Virus record (IMG/VR): IMGVR_UViG_3300027969_004220
Coordinates: 1-64,000 of that record
Strand: one strand, 5' to 3'
Length of the DNA stretch: 64,000 bases
From: a virus
Positions 17,766 to 24,578 of the stretch are shown piece by piece (positions within the stretch are counted from its first letter, which is position 1; each line of letters starts with the position of its first letter). The notes beneath the pieces were generated by a model. It saw only the letters and a program-made list of their open reading frames with translations, did no database searches and had not been told where the DNA came from. The position numbers were made by a program, and so were the translations under genes.

Positions 17766-19430
17766 AAGATCTTTAAATACTTTTTCAAGTTTATCTAATC
17801 TTTTAACATCACTATTATACTCTTCTTCACTATATCTTAATCTACTCATAATTAGTTTTAATGCTGAAGTATCACCATCTAAGTTTATAAGAATATTTTT
17901 AGTATTTCTAGAAAGTATAAAAATATCATCTTGTACTAATTCATATAATGATGCTAATCTAACTTGTATTGATTTAAGATCTTCAATTGTTTCTATATTT
18001 CTATCTTTAATTGAATTTGATAAAAGTTGACCTATATTAGTTATTCTATCAATTACATCAGACATCCTTTCTGCATTTTGATTATCAGTATCTTTAATAA
18101 CTTTAATACCATTAGAGTAAGCCGTAGTTTGTTTCAAACGTCTTTTCTTAATAGTTTTAAATAACTCATACGTTTTCTCAAAGTTATATGAATTATCATT
18201 TTCTGACATAAGTCTATATAAATAAGAAATAAAGTCCGTCAATCTATCAATATAAGCACTACTATTATAAAGTGCGATTATAAAGTAATCTCCGATAATT
18301 GATGATGAAACAACTGAGTTAAGATTTTTAAATTCTTGTTTATCTTTTTCAATTCCTAATTTTGTAAATAAAGTAGTTAAGTATCTTTCAACATTCTCTT
18401 TTCTAATATCATCTGGTTTTTTTAAAGCTAACGCATCCTTTTTGAAAGATTTTCTTCTTTTTATAATATCAGATGTAGTATCATCAACATTTTTAATAAT
18501 TATATCATCAAGAAAAAGAACTATTGCAAAATTTGCTTCTTTACTTACTTTATTAAAAATTGAAGTTTTTCTCTGATTCCATTCTTCTAAATTAGTTCCA
18601 TCCAATGGTAAATTGAAATCCCAAACAGATTCTTCTGTTTTATTCATCTTATCTAAATCTTGGTCTCTAAATCTTAAAGGTTTTTCATCAAGCATTACTT
18701 TATGTATCATACAATGATCATCTGATGGATCTTCTGGACTTCCTAATGACCAAGCATATTGATATGCCGCATTACCTTCATAAAGATTATATCTATCTGG
18801 TAATGTAATATTATTTCTAGTTGAACCAGGATCTGATCCTTCATGTTCATTTTGATAAAAGTAATATTGAAGTTCATCATCATTTGTTCTATTATCAGCA
18901 TATATTTCACCAAAAGTTAAATAAGAAGGATCTCCATTGAAATCATCACCACAAACCATTACTACTTTATCACCTGTTACTAAATCTCCTAATCTCGCTG
19001 TAGTAATAACACCACCTATATTATACTCCCTAGCTAAGTAAGCTAAGTGAGATTGGTCTAAACCTTCACCATTACTCATCATAACACCACTATAAGAATT
19101 ATACTTATTATAATCCATAGTTTTATTCCCAGTTCCAGTACTACATAGATAACCTTTTTCTAATGAGAACCAATACTTAATACAATAAACTTCTGATGTG
19201 TTCATTGCTTCTTCATCTTTACCAATAGCCAAGGCTTTATTTACTGGTAGATATTGTATTTCATTATCACTTAGTGTACTTAGAGGAAAGTCAAATTTAT
19301 CTGAAAGTTTTTTTAATACTTTTAAAAACTCTCTTGTTGGATTATCACTCTTTATCTTTTTATTTAGAAATGAAAGTATTGCACTAATTCTATCAGATTC
19401 AAACCCTTCGTATAATTTTAAGTATTTCAT
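17757..19430 (-). CDS. Hypothetical 557-residue protein with MKYLKLYEGFES N-terminus
   Basis: Opens with MKYLKLYEGFESDRIS, similar to the starts of the four tandem paralogues near 55 kb (MRHLKRFNES). The middle (about 80-260) is a folded domain with many Gly, Asp and aromatic residues (VYCIKYWFSLEKGYLCSTG, DKVVMVCGDDFNG). The C-terminal half is helical. I do not recognise the family. The N-terminal similarity suggests a virion-packaged protein, as for T4 internal head proteins carrying a capsid-targeting sequence; this is inference. A TTTTAATATATA motif precedes it. Confidence 0.6.
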   Translation of the reverse strand: MKYLKLYEGFESDRISAILSFLNKKIKSDNPTREFLKVLKKLSDKFDFPLSTLSDNEIQYLPVNKALAIGKDEEAMNTSEVYCIKYWFSLEKGYLCSTGTGNKTMDYNKYNSYSGVMMSNGEGLDQSHLAYLAREYNIGGVITTARLGDLVTGDKVVMVCGDDFNGDPSYLTFGEIYADNRTNDDELQYYFYQNEHEGSDPGSTRNNITLPDRYNLYEGNAAYQYAWSLGSPEDPSDDHCMIHKVMLDEKPLRFRDQDLDKMNKTEESVWDFNLPLDGTNLEEWNQRKTSIFNKVSKEANFAIVLFLDDIIIKNVDDTTSDIIKRRKSFKKDALALKKPDDIRKENVERYLTTLFTKLGIEKDKQEFKNLNSVVSSSIIGDYFIIALYNSSAYIDRLTDFISYLYRLMSENDNSYNFEKTYELFKTIKKRRLKQTTAYSNGIKVIKDTDNQNAERMSDVIDRITNIGQLLSNSIKDRNIETIEDLKSIQVRLASLYELVQDDIFILSRNTKNILINLDGDTSALKLIMSRLRYSEEEYNSDVKRLDKLEKVFKDLLR

Positions 19431-19434
19431 AAAC

Positions 19435-19446
19435 TATATATTAAAA
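19435..19446 (-). promoter_or_regulatory. Phage-type promoter motif before the 557-residue gene
   Basis: On the minus strand TTTTAATATATA ends 5 bases before the ATG at 19430. Confidence 0.45.
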
Positions 19447-19473
19447 TATATTTTTTAAATTGAAACTTTATTG

Positions 19474-19481
19474 TATATTTG
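19474..19481 (+). promoter_or_regulatory. Host-type promoter -7 box of the tyrS operon
   Basis: TATATTTG lies 12 bases before the ATG of a five-codon ORF (MSYYN) and about 200 bases before the first large gene. It leaves a long 5' leader RNA. Confidence 0.6.
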
Positions 19482-19492
19482 CACAATAAATA

Positions 19493-19510
19493 ATGAGCTA
19501 CTACAACTGA
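19493..19510 (+). CDS. Minimal Tyr leader peptide MSYYN
   Basis: ATG AGC TAC TAC AAC TGA encodes Met-Ser-Tyr-Tyr-Asn, right at the expected 5' end of the transcript that carries tyrosyl-tRNA synthetase. Two adjacent Tyr codons in a five-residue peptide suggest a ribosome-stalling sensor for charged tRNA-Tyr. The codons themselves (ACTAC, 19500-19504) can pair with GTAGT at 19559-19563, so a stalled ribosome would change RNA folding downstream. Too short to be proven by sequence alone. Confidence 0.6.
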   Translation: MSYYN

Positions 19511-19557
19511 CCTGTTAGAGAATAAGTTTTGGTCACATAGTTATAGTTAGTGTTTAT

Positions 19558-19662
19558 GGTAGTAATTAGCTGAGAAATACGTTTTCTTATACACTTTTAA
19601 TAAAAACAGTGAACTACCTCGATATTAAATATAAAATATGAAAACAAAAGTGTATTTTTTTT
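19558..19662 (+). terminator. Putative attenuator of the tyrS operon
   Basis: ATACACTTTT (19589-19598) is perfectly complementary to AAAAGTGTAT (19646-19655), which runs into eight T: an intrinsic terminator with a long loop. The loop contains ACTACC (19613-19618), which can instead pair with GGTAGT (19558-19563). GGTAGT in turn can pair with the Tyr codons of the MSYYN leader. The three mutually exclusive pairings are those of a classical attenuator. A second tiny ORF (MKTKVYFF, 19638-19664) overlaps the 3' arm. Confidence 0.55.
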
Positions 19663-19685
19663 AGAAATTATTAAAAATAAATATT

Positions 19686-20090
19686 ATGAATTTAAAAGAA
19701 CAAATTAGCAAAGACTACATGACTGCTTTCAAAGAAAGAAATGTCGTAGCAAAGAACTTACTTTCTGTAGTGAAAGGAGAAATCCAAACTATTGAAAAAA
19801 ATACAGGAGTAGATTGTCTTTCTGATGCAGAGGTAATTAAAATTCTTAATAAAACTGCAAAATCTCTTAAAGAAGTTATCGCAACTTCTGGTGATGCTGA
19901 ATCTGTAACTCAATTAGAAATGGTTGAAGCTTTACTTCCAGCTGCTATGACAAGAGAAGATGTTGTTGTAAAAGTTAGTGCACTTGTTGCATCAGGTATT
20001 ACCAATGTTGGTGGAATTATGAAAGAGTTTGCTACTTTACAAGTAGATAGAAAAGTTGTATCAGAAGTTATTAAAGAAGTATTAGCATAA
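19686..20090 (+). CDS. GatB/YqeY domain protein
   Basis: A 134-residue protein matching the stand-alone YqeY family, related to the tail domain of the GatB amidotransferase subunit (LKEQISKDYMTAFKERNVVA at the start, VTQLEMVEALLPAAMT in the middle, GGIMKEFATLQVDRKVVSEV at the end). The family has tRNA-binding character but no settled function. It is coupled to tyrS (the stop overlaps the start), and both follow the putative Tyr attenuator, so a translation-related role is likely. Confidence 0.85.
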   Translation: MNLKEQISKDYMTAFKERNVVAKNLLSVVKGEIQTIEKNTGVDCLSDAEVIKILNKTAKSLKEVIATSGDAESVTQLEMVEALLPAAMTREDVVVKVSALVASGITNVGGIMKEFATLQVDRKVVSEVIKEVLA

Positions 20091-21346
20091 TGAAAAATAT
20101 AGTAGAAGAATTAAAATGGCGTGGATTGGTACACGATATAATACCTGGAACGGAGGCTCAACTTTTAAAAGAAGCCACCACCTCTTATATTGGTTTTGAT
20201 CCAACGTCAGATTCTCTACATATCGGTAGTTTAGTTCCAATCATTCTTTTAAAACATATGAAGAACTTTGGTCACAATCCTATCGCACTTGTTGGTGGGG
20301 CCACTGGTATGATCGGTGACCCCTCTGGTAAGTCAAATGAGAGAAATCTGTTAGACGAAGAAACACTTAGTAAAAATGTTGAAGGTATTAAAAATACACT
20401 AACAAGATTTTTAGGTGACACTCCTGTAGTAAATAACTACGATTGGATGTCAAAGTTTAGTTTTATAGATTTTGTACGAGACATTGGTAAAAGAATTACT
20501 GTAAATTACATGTTATCTAAACAATCTGTAAAAAACCGTATTGAAGGTGAAGGAATGTCTTTCACCGAATTTACATACCAGTTGATTCAAGGATACGATT
20601 TCTACCATCTAAACAAAGAACATAACTGTTTATTACAAATGGGTGGTTCAGATCAATGGGGTAACATTACAACAGGAACTGAACTAATTCATAAAATGAA
20701 TCCTGGTAGGGAATCATTTGCAATGACATGTCCTTTACTAACTAAATCGGATGGTTCTAAGTTCGGAAAATCTGAAGGAGGTACAAATATATGGTTAGAT
20801 AAAGATAAGACCTCTGTGTACAAGTTTTACCAATTTTGGATAAATACTGATGATAATGATGCAGAGAAATACATTAAAATCTTTACATTTTTAGATAAAG
20901 AAACTATTGATAATTTAATAGAAGAACATAATAAATCAAAGAACTTATTTTTGTTACAAAAAAAATTAGCAAGAGAAATAACTATTATGGTTCACGGTCA
21001 GCAAGAGTTTGAAAAAGCAATAGAAGCTTCTAACATTTTATTTAATGGTGGAGATTTAAACTTACTTGATGAAGAATTATTTCTAGATATATTTGGTGGA
21101 ATACCACAAGCGAAAGTTCCTATGGAAGATATTCTTGCTGGTATTACAATGACAGACATTCTATTTAAAACAGGTTTCTTAAAATCAAATAATGAAGCTA
21201 GGAGAGCTTTAAAAGAAAACTCTGTTGCAGTAAATAAAATAAAGAGAGAGGAAGACTACATAGTAACAGATGTTGATTTGATAAATGATAAGTTTATCAT
21301 ACTACAAAGAGGCAAGAAAAGTTACTTCTTAGTTGAAGCATCATAG
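20090..21346 (+). CDS. tyrS: Tyrosyl-tRNA synthetase
   Basis: Charges tRNA-Tyr with tyrosine using ATP. The 418-residue length matches bacterial TyrRS. Class I signatures are present: GFDPTSDSLHIGSL with HIGS at 44-47, and the KMSKS counterpart KFGKS at 224-228. Tyrosine-binding motifs such as YQLIQGYDF and QMGGSDQWGN are intact, and a C-terminal S4-like RNA-binding domain follows (about 350-418, SNNEARRALKENSVAVN). The phage also has two tRNA-Tyr genes (array 3). The 3' end overlaps a convergent gene by 25 bases. Confidence 0.96.
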   Translation: MKNIVEELKWRGLVHDIIPGTEAQLLKEATTSYIGFDPTSDSLHIGSLVPIILLKHMKNFGHNPIALVGGATGMIGDPSGKSNERNLLDEETLSKNVEGIKNTLTRFLGDTPVVNNYDWMSKFSFIDFVRDIGKRITVNYMLSKQSVKNRIEGEGMSFTEFTYQLIQGYDFYHLNKEHNCLLQMGGSDQWGNITTGTELIHKMNPGRESFAMTCPLLTKSDGSKFGKSEGGTNIWLDKDKTSVYKFYQFWINTDDNDAEKYIKIFTFLDKETIDNLIEEHNKSKNLFLLQKKLAREITIMVHGQQEFEKAIEASNILFNGGDLNLLDEELFLDIFGGIPQAKVPMEDILAGITMTDILFKTGFLKSNNEARRALKENSVAVNKIKREEDYIVTDVDLINDKFIILQRGKKSYFLVEAS

Positions 21347-21525
21347 TTTTCACTTACATAACTTTGAAAACTTTTAACTTTGGTTGGTAACCCACTGGCT
21401 TTAACACCTTGGGTCCAATCTTTGTTGAACACCCATTTCATATGTTTAGGTGCACTTTTTTTATTTTTATATTTATGACGCATAGCCCAAATATACTTTA
21501 ATTGCTGTTTGGATTTTGCTGGCAT
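21322..21525 (-). CDS. Small basic conserved phage protein, 67 residues
   Basis: A lysine-rich protein starting MPAKSKQQLKYIWAMRHKY. The start resembles small phage proteins of the MPA-K/T-SKAQQ type (DUF3008-like), whose function is unknown. It overlaps the end of tyrS by 25 bases on the opposite strand. A TTTTTATATATA motif lies upstream. Confidence 0.6.
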   Translation of the reverse strand: MPAKSKQQLKYIWAMRHKYKNKKSAPKHMKWVFNKDWTQGVKASGLPTKVKSFQSYVSENYDASTKK

Positions 21526-21571
21526 TTTAACATATTTTTTCTTTTATATATAAAAAACACAAAATACAATT

Positions 21572-21841
21572 ATGGAAATGACCAAAATTAGTAAAGAGGA
21601 AAAAATAGTTCTCGATATACATCGTCAATTATTTAAAGAATCTATGCCAAGTGCAAATTATGATGAACTTATTAAAAAAGAAAAAAAAACTAACTTCAAA
21701 AGTTACATTTTATCGGGTTTATCATACCACATTATTTTAGAAGAAGCATTAAAAAATAAAAAACTAACTCCGCTAAAAAAAGCAGTTATTCGTAATATGG
21801 TTAACTCAAGTGAAACTTTACCCGACATTAAAAGACTTTAA
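21572..21841 (+). CDS. Hypothetical protein, 89 residues
   Basis: A small basic, helical protein starting MEMTKISKEEKIVLDIHRQL, with a central helix of hydrophobic character (YILSGLSYHIILEEAL). Two bases separate it from the next gene. No family recognised. Confidence 0.6.
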   Translation: MEMTKISKEEKIVLDIHRQLFKESMPSANYDELIKKEKKTNFKSYILSGLSYHIILEEALKNKKLTPLKKAVIRNMVNSSETLPDIKRL

Positions 21842-21843
21842 AT

Positions 21844-22095
21844 ATGGTTTTAAAAATATTCTGTATAACAGAACCAGACATTTCCTATACAAGAAACAAA
21901 GAATTGGTTGTGAACGAAACTTATTATGGTGTATATACCGAAGCCACACTTGGTGATTATGGTATCTGTCCTATATATGATGTATTTGACGAAAGACAAA
22001 ATCGTCTTGGTCAATACTATGCTAGAGATTTTATAACTTTAGAAGAGTATAGAGATAGAAAACTTGAAGAAATTTTAGGTTTGAGTTTGGTATAA
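21844..22095 (+). CDS. Hypothetical protein, 83 residues
   Basis: Begins MVLKIFCITEPDISY. Short beta strands (GVYTEATLGDYGICPIYDVF) suggest a small SH3-like or beta-barrel fold, a type seen in other small phage proteins, but no family can be named. Co-directional with the 89-residue gene, separated by two bases. Confidence 0.6.
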   Translation: MVLKIFCITEPDISYTRNKELVVNETYYGVYTEATLGDYGICPIYDVFDERQNRLGQYYARDFITLEEYRDRKLEEILGLSLV

Positions 22096-22108
22096 TCAAA
22101 TTAAGTTG

Positions 22109-22116
22109 TATATTTG
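22109..22116 (+). promoter_or_regulatory. Host-type promoter -7 box
   Basis: TATATTTG, 24 bases before the ATG of a 39-codon lipoprotein-like ORF. Confidence 0.55.
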
Positions 22117-22139
22117 CAGTGTTAAAAAAATAACAAAAT

Positions 22140-22259
22140 ATGAAAATTAAAAATTACGGATTGGTAGTATTATTTCTAATCATTATTGGTGTAACAGAAA
22201 GTTGTGCTTCAAGATGTGGACAACAAAGAAGATACTGGAGTAAACATAGATGTGTGTAA
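22140..22259 (+). CDS. Small lipoprotein-like peptide, 39 residues
   Basis: MKIKNYGLVVLFLIIIGVTE followed by SCAS resembles a lipoprotein signal with a lipobox-like cysteine (about residue 22). A short basic tail with three further cysteines follows. The ORF has its own TATATTTG promoter. It could be a membrane-targeted phage peptide, for example superinfection exclusion or lysis related; there is no direct evidence. Confidence 0.5.
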   Translation: MKIKNYGLVVLFLIIIGVTESCASRCGQQRRYWSKHRCV

Positions 22260-22290
22260 TTATCAGAAAAATTAAAATAAAAACATAAAA

Positions 22291-22323
22291 ATTAGGTAGA
22301 TAAGTAAACTTTTATTACTTTTG
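22291..22323 (+). promoter_or_regulatory. Host-type promoter of tRNA module 1
   Basis: TTAGGTAGA (-33 region) and TTACTTTTG (-7 region, 22315-22323). About 50 bases around it are nearly identical to the promoter of module 4 at 57537-57600. Confidence 0.6.
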
Positions 22324-22363
22324 TACTATAAAAATAACAAAAACACAAAAAGAGAGAATAAAC

Positions 22364-22375
22364 TTTTAATATATA
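22364..22375 (+). promoter_or_regulatory. Phage-type promoter motif of tRNA module 1
   Basis: TTTTAATATATA 6 bases before the leader 1 ATG, downstream of the host-type promoter, so the module may have two starts. Confidence 0.45.
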
Positions 22376-22381
22376 ATAACA

Positions 22382-22494
22382 ATGAGAACAAATTCAATAC
22401 ATACAAGCTTTAGTAAGTCGTTCAAGTGGTTTAGCCACAAGTTCGGATGTATGAGTATGTCGTTCTCAAAAGAAGATGTTATTTTAGGATAATG
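22382..22494 (+). CDS. Leader peptide 1 (Phe/Lys/Trp/His/Ser)
   Basis: A 36-codon ORF between promoter and terminator, ahead of tRNA array 1. Residues 9-21 read SFSKSFKWFSHKF: nine of the 13 are Phe, Lys, Trp or His, exactly the amino acids of the tRNAs that follow (Lys, Trp, His, Lys, Phe, His, Phe); the other four are Ser, served by array 2 further on. AGTTCGG (22440-22446), inside the last sensor codons, is the perfect complement of CCGAACT in the terminator 5' arm (22526-22532). This is the arrangement of an attenuation leader: a ribosome stalled on sensor codons would let the antiterminator form. Confidence 0.85.
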
Positions 22495-22521
22495 TCATAA
22501 AAGAGAATAAAACATAAACGT

Positions 22522-22556
22522 AAACCCGAACTAAAAAATTAGTTCGGGTTTTTTAT
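22522..22556 (+). terminator. Attenuator terminator of tRNA module 1
   Basis: AAACCCGAACT (22522-22532) and AGTTCGGGTTT (22541-22551) form a perfect 11-bp stem with an 8-base loop and a T-run. The 5' arm can alternatively pair with AGTTCGG in leader ORF 1. Confidence 0.88.
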
Positions 22557-22563
22557 TTTATAA

Positions 22564-22649
22564 TCCCTCTTAGCTCAGTTGGTTTGCATTATGCTTAGAG
22601 CAATCGTCTTTTAAACGATGGGTCACAGGTTCGAATCCTGTAGGGGGAA
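22564..22649 (+). tRNA. tRNA-Lys(UUU), with D-loop insertion
   Basis: Acceptor TCCCTCT/AGGGGGA, anticodon loop CTTTTAA, T-loop TTCGAAT. The D-loop holds about 14 extra bases that form a mini-hairpin (GCAT-T-ATGC). Confidence 0.88.
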
Positions 22650-22658
22650 CTAAAAAAT

Positions 22659-22729
22659 ACGGGTTACTGACAAGGTGTCGGGCAGGTCTCCAAAACCTCG
22701 CTGGGTAGGTTCGATCCCTACAACTCGTG
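22659..22729 (+). tRNA. tRNA-Trp(CCA)
   Basis: Acceptor ACGGGTT/AACTCGT, anticodon loop CTCCAAA, discriminator G73 as expected for Trp. Confidence 0.88.
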
Positions 22730-22739
22730 CTAGAATATG

Positions 22740-22811
22740 GTGATTGTCTTCTAAAGGTTAGGATACCTCCCTGTGAAGGAGGTGGTGCGGTCTCGGGATC
22801 CGTCTTTCACC
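22740..22811 (+). tRNA. tRNA-His(GUG)
   Basis: Anticodon stem CCTCC/GGAGG with loop CTGTGAA; the base before G1 is G (22739) and the discriminator is C73, the tRNA-His identity pair. The acceptor stem has two mismatches. Confidence 0.82.
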
Positions 22812-22818
22812 CAAATAT

Positions 22819-22890
22819 TCCCTCGTAGCAAACTGGTGTAGGCAATAAGCTTTTAACTTATGGGGCTGGGTTCGACTCCCGGCGGGGGAA
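22819..22890 (+). tRNA. tRNA-Lys(UUU), second copy
   Basis: Acceptor TCCCTCG/CGGGGGA, anticodon stem ATAAG/CTTAT with loop CTTTTAA, T-loop TTCGACT, A73. Confidence 0.88.
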
Positions 22891-22896
22891 CAAAAA

Positions 22897-22968
22897 GGAG
22901 AGGTAGCTCAGAGGTAGAGCACTGTGTTGAAGCCGCAGGTGTCGTGGGTTCGATCCCCACTCTCTCCA
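22897..22968 (+). tRNA. tRNA-Phe(GAA)
   Basis: Acceptor GGAGAGG/TCTCTCC, anticodon stem CTGTG/CGCAG with loop TTGAAGC, T-loop TTCGATC, A73. Confidence 0.88.
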
Positions 22969-22970
22969 CT

Positions 22971-23043
22971 GTGTAGGTCATCCAAAGGTTTAGGATACGT
23001 TCCTGTGAAGAACGAAATGCGGTTTCGAGATCCGTCTTACACC
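22971..23043 (+). tRNA. tRNA-His(GUG), second copy
   Basis: Acceptor GTGTAG/TTACAC, anticodon stem GTTC/GAAC with loop CTGTGAA, C73. Confidence 0.85.
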
Positions 23044-23066
23044 CAAATTAAAAGGTAGAAGGGTTA

Positions 23067-23078
23067 TTTTAATATATA
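23067..23078 (+). promoter_or_regulatory. Phage-type promoter motif of the HNH gene in array 1
   Basis: TTTTAATATATA 22 bases before the ATG at 23101. Confidence 0.45.
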
Positions 23079-23100
23079 CTATAAAAAATAAAAACATAGT

Positions 23101-23949
23101 ATGGGTTCAAATAACTGGTCGAGAAATGAGGAAGAATTATTAAAGGAAAATTATGGAAAATTAGGTGCAGAAAAGTGTAGTATTTTATTAGGTAGAACTA
23201 AAAGAGCATGTCAGATACGTGCAAAAAAATTGTTACTAAAATATGTAGATGATAGATATAATAAAATCAATTTATTAGAAATTGTAAAAGATTCTAAAAC
23301 AAAATCTGAATGTTTACGTAGATTAAATTTATCAACCAATGCAGGAAATTTTGATACACTTAACAGATATATTAAAAAATATGAAATAGATATATCACAT
23401 TTTGAATGTGTCACAGATGGATTAAAAATTTATGTTTCGAGTATAACAATCCCAATAAAAGATATATTGATAGAAAACTCTACATATAGTAGTACAAATC
23501 ATTTAAAAAAAAGATTATATAAAGAAGATTTAAAACAAAGAAGATGTGAATTATGTAACCAGGGAGAAGATTGGATGGGTAAAAAAATGAGTCTAATTTT
23601 AGATCATATAAATGGAGTAAATAATGATAATAGATTAGAAAATTTAAGAATTGTTTGTCCTAATTGTAATGCAACATTAGATACACATTGTAGAGGAACT
23701 AGAATAACAAAAGAAATAGAGAATAAAGATCATTGTAAATGTGGTGGTAGTAAATGGAAAACAAGTAAATCTTGTGTAGATTGTAGTAAAAAATTACAAA
23801 GAAAAGTTGAAAGACCTTCATTAGAACAAATTTTAGAAGATATAAAAGAAACAAACTATGTCTTAACCGGTAAAAAATATGGTGTTAGTGATAACACTAT
23901 AAGAAAGTGGATAAGACAATATAATGCGGATTTAGCTGAGACGGTTTAG
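23101..23949 (+). CDS. HNH homing endonuclease inside tRNA array 1
   Basis: A 282-residue protein. Residues 5-45 (NWSRNEEELLKENYGKLGAE) resemble a SANT/Myb-like DNA-binding region. The HNH nuclease core spans about 150-205 (CELCNQGEDWMG, LILDHINGVNNDNRLENLRI, VCPNCNATLD) with zinc-binding cysteines and the catalytic His. A C-terminal helix-turn-helix (VLTGKKYGVSDNTIRKWIRQ) completes it. Its last 24 bases overlap the 5' end of a tRNA-Phe, as expected for an endonuclease that homes into tRNA loci. It has its own phage-type motif. Confidence 0.9.
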   Translation: MGSNNWSRNEEELLKENYGKLGAEKCSILLGRTKRACQIRAKKLLLKYVDDRYNKINLLEIVKDSKTKSECLRRLNLSTNAGNFDTLNRYIKKYEIDISHFECVTDGLKIYVSSITIPIKDILIENSTYSSTNHLKKRLYKEDLKQRRCELCNQGEDWMGKKMSLILDHINGVNNDNRLENLRIVCPNCNATLDTHCRGTRITKEIENKDHCKCGGSKWKTSKSCVDCSKKLQRKVERPSLEQILEDIKETNYVLTGKKYGVSDNTIRKWIRQYNADLAETV

Positions 23950-23997
23950 CGTATGGTTGAAAGCCATAAGAGGTCGATTCGATTTCGACAATCCGCA
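23926..23997 (+). tRNA. tRNA-Phe(GAA), overlapping the HNH gene
   Basis: Acceptor GCGGATT/AATCCGC, anticodon stem ATGG/CCAT with loop TTGAAAG, A73. The first 24 bases are also the 3' end of the HNH reading frame. Confidence 0.85.
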
Positions 23998-24000
23998 CAA

Positions 24001-24133
24001 ATAGAAAGTAGCTCAATTGGTAGAGCACGTAATCATACTTAGTCAGTCTTTCTCTAAGAAATTAGTAGCAATGAAATAAGTTACTTCGCTCTGTTAAAGC
24101 CGTGGTTGTGGGTTCGAGTCCCACCTTTCTATC
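24001..24133 (+). tRNA. tRNA-Asn(GUU)-like gene with about 56-base insertion
   Basis: The ends pair (ATAGAAA/TTTCTAT), the D-arm GCTCAATTGGTAGAGC is intact, the T-arm GTGGGTTCGAGTCCCAC is intact, and a loop CTGTTAA with GCT/AGC resembles an Asn anticodon arm. Between D-arm and anticodon arm sit about 56 extra bases closed by GTAA/TTAC with an inner CTTAG/CTAAG. Discriminator C is unusual for Asn. It may be a disrupted gene or carry a removable insert. Confidence 0.55.
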
Positions 24134-24158
24134 AAATAAATAAAAACAAAGAATAAAA

Positions 24159-24170
24159 TTTTAATATATA
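24159..24170 (+). promoter_or_regulatory. Phage-type promoter motif of tRNA module 2
   Basis: TTTTAATATATA 6 bases before the leader 2 ATG. No TAnnTTTG box is seen, so module 2 may depend on this motif or on read-through from module 1. Confidence 0.45.
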
Positions 24171-24176
24171 AATAAT

Positions 24177-24254
24177 ATGAAAACAATTATCACAACATCG
24201 TCAAGTTCGTCTAGTCGCTCAAGTAATTTGAGGGAGGTTCTGTTGTGCTCATAA
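24177..24254 (+). CDS. Leader peptide 2 (Ser/Arg)
   Basis: A 25-codon ORF. Residues 6-17 read TTSSSSSSRSSN: a block of eight Ser and one Arg. The tRNAs behind the terminator are one Arg and four Ser. The Arg codon CGC is read by the following tRNA-Arg(ACG). GAGGTTCTGTTG (24234-24245), just after the sensor codons, can pair with CACAGACTTC in the terminator 5' arm (24281-24290), with two bulged T. Confidence 0.87.
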   Translation: MKTIITTSSSSSSRSSNLREVLLCS

Positions 24255-24275
24255 TTGATATAAAAAATTAGTATG

Positions 24276-24308
24276 AAACCCACAGACTTCAAAGTTTGTG
24301 GGTTTTTT
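24276..24308 (+). terminator. Attenuator terminator of tRNA module 2
   Basis: AAACCCACAGACT and AGTTTGTGGGTTT form a 13-bp stem (one G-U pair) with loop TCAA and a T-run, between leader 2 and tRNA-Arg. Confidence 0.88.
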
Positions 24309-24318
24309 GTTTTTAATT

Positions 24319-24390
24319 GGTTCCATCGTTTAACGGATAGGATAGGTCGCTACGAACGATCAGGTGGGGGTTCGATTCCCTCTGGAATCA
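24319..24390 (+). tRNA. tRNA-Arg(ACG)
   Basis: Acceptor GGTTCCA/TGGAATC, anticodon stem GGTCG/CGATC with loop CTACGAA, T-loop TTCGATT, A73. It would read CGN codons through inosine. Confidence 0.87.
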
Positions 24391-24399
24391 CAAATATAT

Positions 24400-24482
24400 G
24401 GAGGGTACCGCTAAGGTGGCAAACTGGATTTGAACTCCAGGGGTACGGGCAACTGTACGGGTTTCGATTACTCTATCCTCCT
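24400..24482 (+). tRNA. tRNA-Ser(UGA)
   Basis: Acceptor GGAGGGT/ATCCTCC, anticodon stem CTGGA/TCCAG with loop TTTGAAC, long class II variable arm (GTACGGGCAACTGTAC). Confidence 0.87.
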
Positions 24483-24488
24483 CAAAAT

Positions 24489-24572
24489 AGAGAAGATCTG
24501 GCTGGATGAAGGGCAAATCTTGAAAATTTGTAAAGGGTTACACCTTTGTGGGTTCGAGTCCCACCTTCTCTA
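24489..24572 (+). tRNA. tRNA-Ser(UGA), second copy
   Basis: Acceptor AGAGAAG/CTTCTCT, anticodon stem CAAAT/ATTTG with loop CTTGAAA, long variable arm. Confidence 0.87.
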
Positions 24573-24578
24573 CAATAT

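Noticed and set aside
19487-19685. T-box riboswitch upstream of the YqeY-tyrS operon
   Set aside because: No T-box conserved sequence is present; the MSYYN ORF and competing hairpins fit attenuation better.
24001-24133. Group I intron in the tRNA-Asn-like gene
   Set aside because: The insert is only about 56 bases, far below the size of a self-splicing core, and not in the anticodon loop.
24273-24509. 78-codon plus-strand ORF across the leader 2 terminator and tRNA-Arg/Ser
   Set aside because: It runs through two tRNA genes and the terminator; the codons are those of RNA genes read by chance.
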